DNA of 64,000 nt. It comes from Nitrospira sp. (GTDB taxonomy: Bacteria; Nitrospirota; Nitrospiria; Nitrospirales; Nitrospiraceae). The notes under the pieces are model-generated. The model had not been told where the DNA came from. It saw only the letters and a program-made list of their open reading frames with translations, and did not search any database. The stretch lies in contig JADYYH010000073.1 of assembly GCA_020853775.1 (NCBI GenBank), forward strand, positions 47,568 to 111,567, read 5' to 3'. How positions within the stretch are numbered: the stretch's first letter is position 1; every line of letters begins with the position of its first letter. Position numbers and translations under genes: made by a program. This document shows, piece after piece, positions 60,669 to 64,000 of the stretch.

Positions 60669-63116
60669 GTGCAGGTGTTGCTGATCGAAGACAATGAAGA
60701 TGATGCGGAATTGCTCCGTGAGGCGCTCTGTGAACAGTCGCCACACGATGTGCTGCTCACCTGGGCCGACCGTCTTGAAACCGGCCTGCTGAAACTCGCC
60801 GAAAGCTCTCCGGACGCCGTCTTAGTTGATCTGTCGCTACCGGACAGCCAGGGCATGGAAACCCTGGTGCGCGTGCGAGCGCAATCCCACGAGGCGGCCG
60901 TGATTGTGCTGACAGGGCTCGACAATGATCTTGTGGCGGAAAAATCCCTGCTGCACGGTGCGCAGGATTATTTGGTGAAAGGCCGATTGACCGGTGACGG
61001 ACTGAAGCGTGCCATTCGGTATGCGATGGGACGGCATCGCGTCGAACAAGCCTTGCGAAAAAGCGAAGAGCGATTCCATCTCACCTGCCTCGCGACTCGG
61101 GACGGCATCTGGGACTGGGACATTACTTCTGGCGAGACCTGGTTCAACGATGCCTATCAAACGGTCTATGGCCATGGCCTGAGGGCGCGGCAGGGAGGCC
61201 CTATTCCGTGGGCAGACCACATTCATCCCGAAGATCGAGCGTCGATTCTTGCCAGCCTGAACGAGGCACTGCAATCGGAGAAACATTTGTGGACGGCCGA
61301 GTATCGTTTTTGCAGAACGGACGGCACGTATGCGTATGTCATCGATCACGGCTACGTCCTTCGTAATTATGCCGGTACCCCCTACCGGATGATCGGGGCG
61401 AACACCGACATCTCGGACCGCCGGCAAGCGGAAACGATGCATGCCGTTCAACTGGCCGTCGGCCTAGCGTTGGAAGAGTCCGTATCCTTGAATGAGGCCA
61501 TACCCAAAATCTTGCGCGCGATGTGCGAACTGCAAGGCTGGACGTTGGGCGCACTGTGGCTTGTCGATACTCAACACAGCGCATTACGCTGCAATGCACT
61601 CTGGCATCCTTCAGGTCAACAAACTGAGAACTTCGCCCAAACCTATCGCACGTTGTTCCTGCGACAGGACATGGGCATGGCCGGGCGTGCGTGGAAAACA
61701 GATGCCCCGGCCTTCTGCTCTGATATTCTGAATGAGGCCGCATTCCCCGCGTATGACGCGGCGCGTGACGCCGACCTTCATGGAGTCATCGCGTTTCCTA
61801 TCCATACGGGCAAAGAGATCCTAGGCATCATGGAGTTTTTTACGGTTGAAGTGCTCCACTCTGCCGTTTCCAGATTAGAGCGAATTTCTGAATTGGGCGC
61901 CATGATCAGCCAATTCCTGAATAGAAAAGACTTGGAGCGACAATTGCGGCAGGCTCAGAAAATGGAAGCCCTGGGCCGCATGGCGGGAGGCGTGGCACAC
62001 GACTTCAACAATCTGCTCACCATCATCAATAGTTGGGCCGAACTCTTGATGGACGAGCCTGGCTTGACCTCGCGGGCACAACGAGGCATGGCGCAAATCA
62101 GAGAAGCCGGCAACAAGGCTACCGGACTCACCCGGCAATTGCTGGCCTTCACGCGCCATCAGGTCGTGGAACGACAGGCCTTGAACCTCAATGAGCGCGT
62201 CAGAGATATCGTCGAACTCATGAAGCGTGTCATCGGCGAGGACATTGATCTCGTGCTGACATTGGATCCGACCCTGGGACGAATCAAGGCGGACCCGGGC
62301 CAGATCGAGCAAGTGGTGATGAATCTGGTCGTCAACGCCAGGGACGCCATGCCCCACGGCGGCCGGCTTGAACTGGAAACCGGCGAAGTAGCGATCTCCC
62401 ACTCCGATCCCTTTTGGCCCGATCCCCTGCCTCCCGGTCCATACGTCACCCTGGCCGTTCGTGATACAGGCTGCGGAATGAGCGCTGACACCTTGGCCCA
62501 TGTCTTCGAACCGTTTTTTACGACGAAGGAATTGGGCAAAGGAACGGGCCTCGGACTTTCGACTGTCTACGGAATCGTTCAACAAAGCAGCGGCACCGTG
62601 GGAATTACGAGCGAGGTGGGAAAAGGCACCTGCTTCATGATTTACTTGCCGCGCCTGGATTCAGATGCTGACTCATCCCGCCCAATGCCGCGGCCCAAGG
62701 CCACGGGTGAACAATCGGAAACCATTCTGTTAGTCGAAGACAACGATATGGTGAGAGGACTGGCACATACCGTGCTCGTGGCCCAGCACTACCATGTTGT
62801 GGCAACCCGATCCGGAGAGGAAGCGTTAGAAATGGTGCGCCGACAGGGTCGTCACATTGCGCTGCTGGTGACAGATATGGTGATGCCGGGCATGGGAGGC
62901 GCCCAGCTGGCTCGCGAGCTCCAGGCCCTGCAACCGGATATCAAAGTCATTCTCACGTCGGGCTATTCTGGGCGCGATGAAACCCTATTGAAAACGTTCG
63001 ATACCCACGTGACCTTTTTGCCGAAACCGTACACCCCCGAGTCGCTCACGAAAGCTGTGGCCGCGACGTTGGAATCCCAGACTCGGCAGGGAAGCTGCAA
63101 GGATAGGTCGCACTGA
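60669..63116 (+). CDS. hybrid histidine kinase: REC-PAS-GAF-HisKA-HATPase-REC
   Basis: N-terminal QVLLIEDNEDDAELLREAL; PAS; GAF-like AMCELQGWTLGALWLVD; GRMAGGVAHDFNNLLTIINSWAELL; C-terminal ILLVEDNDMVRGLAHTVL...LVTDMVMPGMGG. GTG start. Confidence 0.93.
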   Translation: MQVLLIEDNEDDAELLREALCEQSPHDVLLTWADRLETGLLKLAESSPDAVLVDLSLPDSQGMETLVRVRAQSHEAAVIVLTGLDNDLVAEKSLLHGAQDYLVKGRLTGDGLKRAIRYAMGRHRVEQALRKSEERFHLTCLATRDGIWDWDITSGETWFNDAYQTVYGHGLRARQGGPIPWADHIHPEDRASILASLNEALQSEKHLWTAEYRFCRTDGTYAYVIDHGYVLRNYAGTPYRMIGANTDISDRRQAETMHAVQLAVGLALEESVSLNEAIPKILRAMCELQGWTLGALWLVDTQHSALRCNALWHPSGQQTENFAQTYRTLFLRQDMGMAGRAWKTDAPAFCSDILNEAAFPAYDAARDADLHGVIAFPIHTGKEILGIMEFFTVEVLHSAVSRLERISELGAMISQFLNRKDLERQLRQAQKMEALGRMAGGVAHDFNNLLTIINSWAELLMDEPGLTSRAQRGMAQIREAGNKATGLTRQLLAFTRHQVVERQALNLNERVRDIVELMKRVIGEDIDLVLTLDPTLGRIKADPGQIEQVVMNLVVNARDAMPHGGRLELETGEVAISHSDPFWPDPLPPGPYVTLAVRDTGCGMSADTLAHVFEPFFTTKELGKGTGLGLSTVYGIVQQSSGTVGITSEVGKGTCFMIYLPRLDSDADSSRPMPRPKATGEQSETILLVEDNDMVRGLAHTVLVAQHYHVVATRSGEEALEMVRRQGRHIALLVTDMVMPGMGGAQLARELQALQPDIKVILTSGYSGRDETLLKTFDTHVTFLPKPYTPESLTKAVAATLESQTRQGSCKDRSH

Positions 63117-63172
63117 TCCTCAGGAGCTTCGAAGAGCATGCAGGGCGAGGAGGAGTGAGCGCGAGAGACGGC

Positions 63173-63450
63173 CTATCGGCCGTCACCGCCGACCGCTGTC
63201 GGGGTTGATTCTTCCTGAGTGGGAACCGGTGGCCCAGCCAGTACCGGGCGGGCAGCGGCGGGATTCTTCGGAAAGGGCAGATCGAGGAGGGCATAGGGAT
63301 TCACGCGAGCGCCGTTGACTTTCATGCCCCAGTGGAGATGCGGGCCGGTCGCTCTCCCTGTCGCGCCAACCTTCCCGATGACCTGGCCGGCCTTGACCAG
63401 ATCCCCTTCGTTGACCAGCGCCTCCGATAGGTGAAAATACATCGAGTACA
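63173..63450 (-). pseudogene. M23-family peptidase C-terminal remnant
   Basis: LYSMYFHLSEALVNEGDLVKAGQVIGKVGATGRATGPHLHWGMKVNGARVNPYALL is a typical LytM/M23 C-terminal core. Sequence upstream of about 63450 is unrelated and lacks the first catalytic His/Asp region. Confidence 0.75.
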
Positions 63451-63873
63451 GACCCAATGGTAAACATCGGCAGGAGCAGCTGGGGCTTGCCCCCTCCCTG
63501 CTAGGCCGTAATGAACGTCGCTGTGGCAATCGAAACGAACGACCCAGGCAGAACAAACCCGAATGCCGACATGACGACGAGCCACAAGCGACCTCTCGTT
63601 TTCTCTCCCGTCCAGGAAAGACATCCGACATAGACCGCACTGCCTTTTCCGCCTATCCAAGCCTGAAGCGAATGACGAGCGACAAATTGCGACAGCCTAT
63701 CCTGCGCCAAGCCGATATCGCCGTCCCAGCGGCTGATGAAATCGAACAGCTCATGTCAGTCACCCAGAGTATACTGCGGGAATCTCGCCGCGCAGATATT
63801 CCCCCTCGGCCATGTTCATGAGATTGAACGCGAAAAAGAATACCTATAACAATTGGAACAGCAGGCGCCCACG

Positions 63874-64000
63874 CCTAGCCCGGAAAATTCACGACTCGCG
63901 TCATAAAAAAAGCCATCGAGGCTCCAACCTGTGCTATAGGAGCGGCGACCAAGCAGCTTCTACGTACAGCGATGGAGGCACCCGATGGCGACAGACGGTA
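63874..64000 (+). mobile_element. possible IS element left end with start of transposase ORF (IS1380-like?), cut by window edge
   Basis: CCCGGAAAATTCACGACTCGCG followed by a short leader and ATGGCGACAGACGGTA at 63985. Termini-like sequence next to a truncated gene; the family call is a weak recollection. Confidence 0.3.

Noticed and set aside
63167-63184. GACGGCC-TATC-GGCCGTC hairpin as a rho-independent terminator
   Set aside because: Perfect 7-bp stem, but no T-run on either side, and it overlaps the M23 stop codon; insufficient to call a terminator.

Overview
The 64 kb window is GC-rich and bacterial. About 50 kb of it is a minus-strand envelope-glycan / lipid A biosynthesis region, followed by a plus-strand housekeeping and signalling block. 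Gene content resembles a Nitrospirota-like Gram-negative, but that is inference only. (1) 1-16.6 kb: a nonulosonate-like (spsC/E/F-type) surface sugar cluster with PhyH, FkbM and TylF tailoring enzymes, a WbpG-type sugar amidotransferase, an AsnB-type synthetase, a formyltransferase translationally coupled to a polysaccharide deacetylase, and an unidentified 131-aa protein. (2) 16.6-23.1 kb: gmd/fcl (GDP-fucose), an O-antigen ligase-like protein, and dTDP-rhamnose genes rfbA/B/D with no rfbC. (3) 23.3-40 kb: L-2-hydroxyglutarate oxidase, many glycosyltransferases, an LTA-synthase-like sulfatase, waaC, a waaF-gmhB fusion, lpxK and waaA. (4) 40-50.5 kb: an acyltransferase gene split by an A9 slippery tract, msbA, lpxB, a Gfo/Idh oxidoreductase, lpxI, lpxA, fabZ, two skp-like genes and bamA, with no lpxD. 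(5) 50.7-63.1 kb, plus strand: galU (possibly leaderless), lon with a basic C-terminal tail, thiL, a DUF2062 protein, an HD hydrolase, and a three-gene histidine kinase/receiver operon. (6) The right end holds a truncated M23 peptidase remnant and a possible IS end. Most notable are the slippery-tract split acyltransferase, the WaaF-GmhB fusion, the formyltransferase/deacetylase pair inside the nonulosonate-like cluster, and the WbpG/AsnB pairing without visible HisH/HisF partners. No CRISPR array, rRNA or tRNA was recognised.
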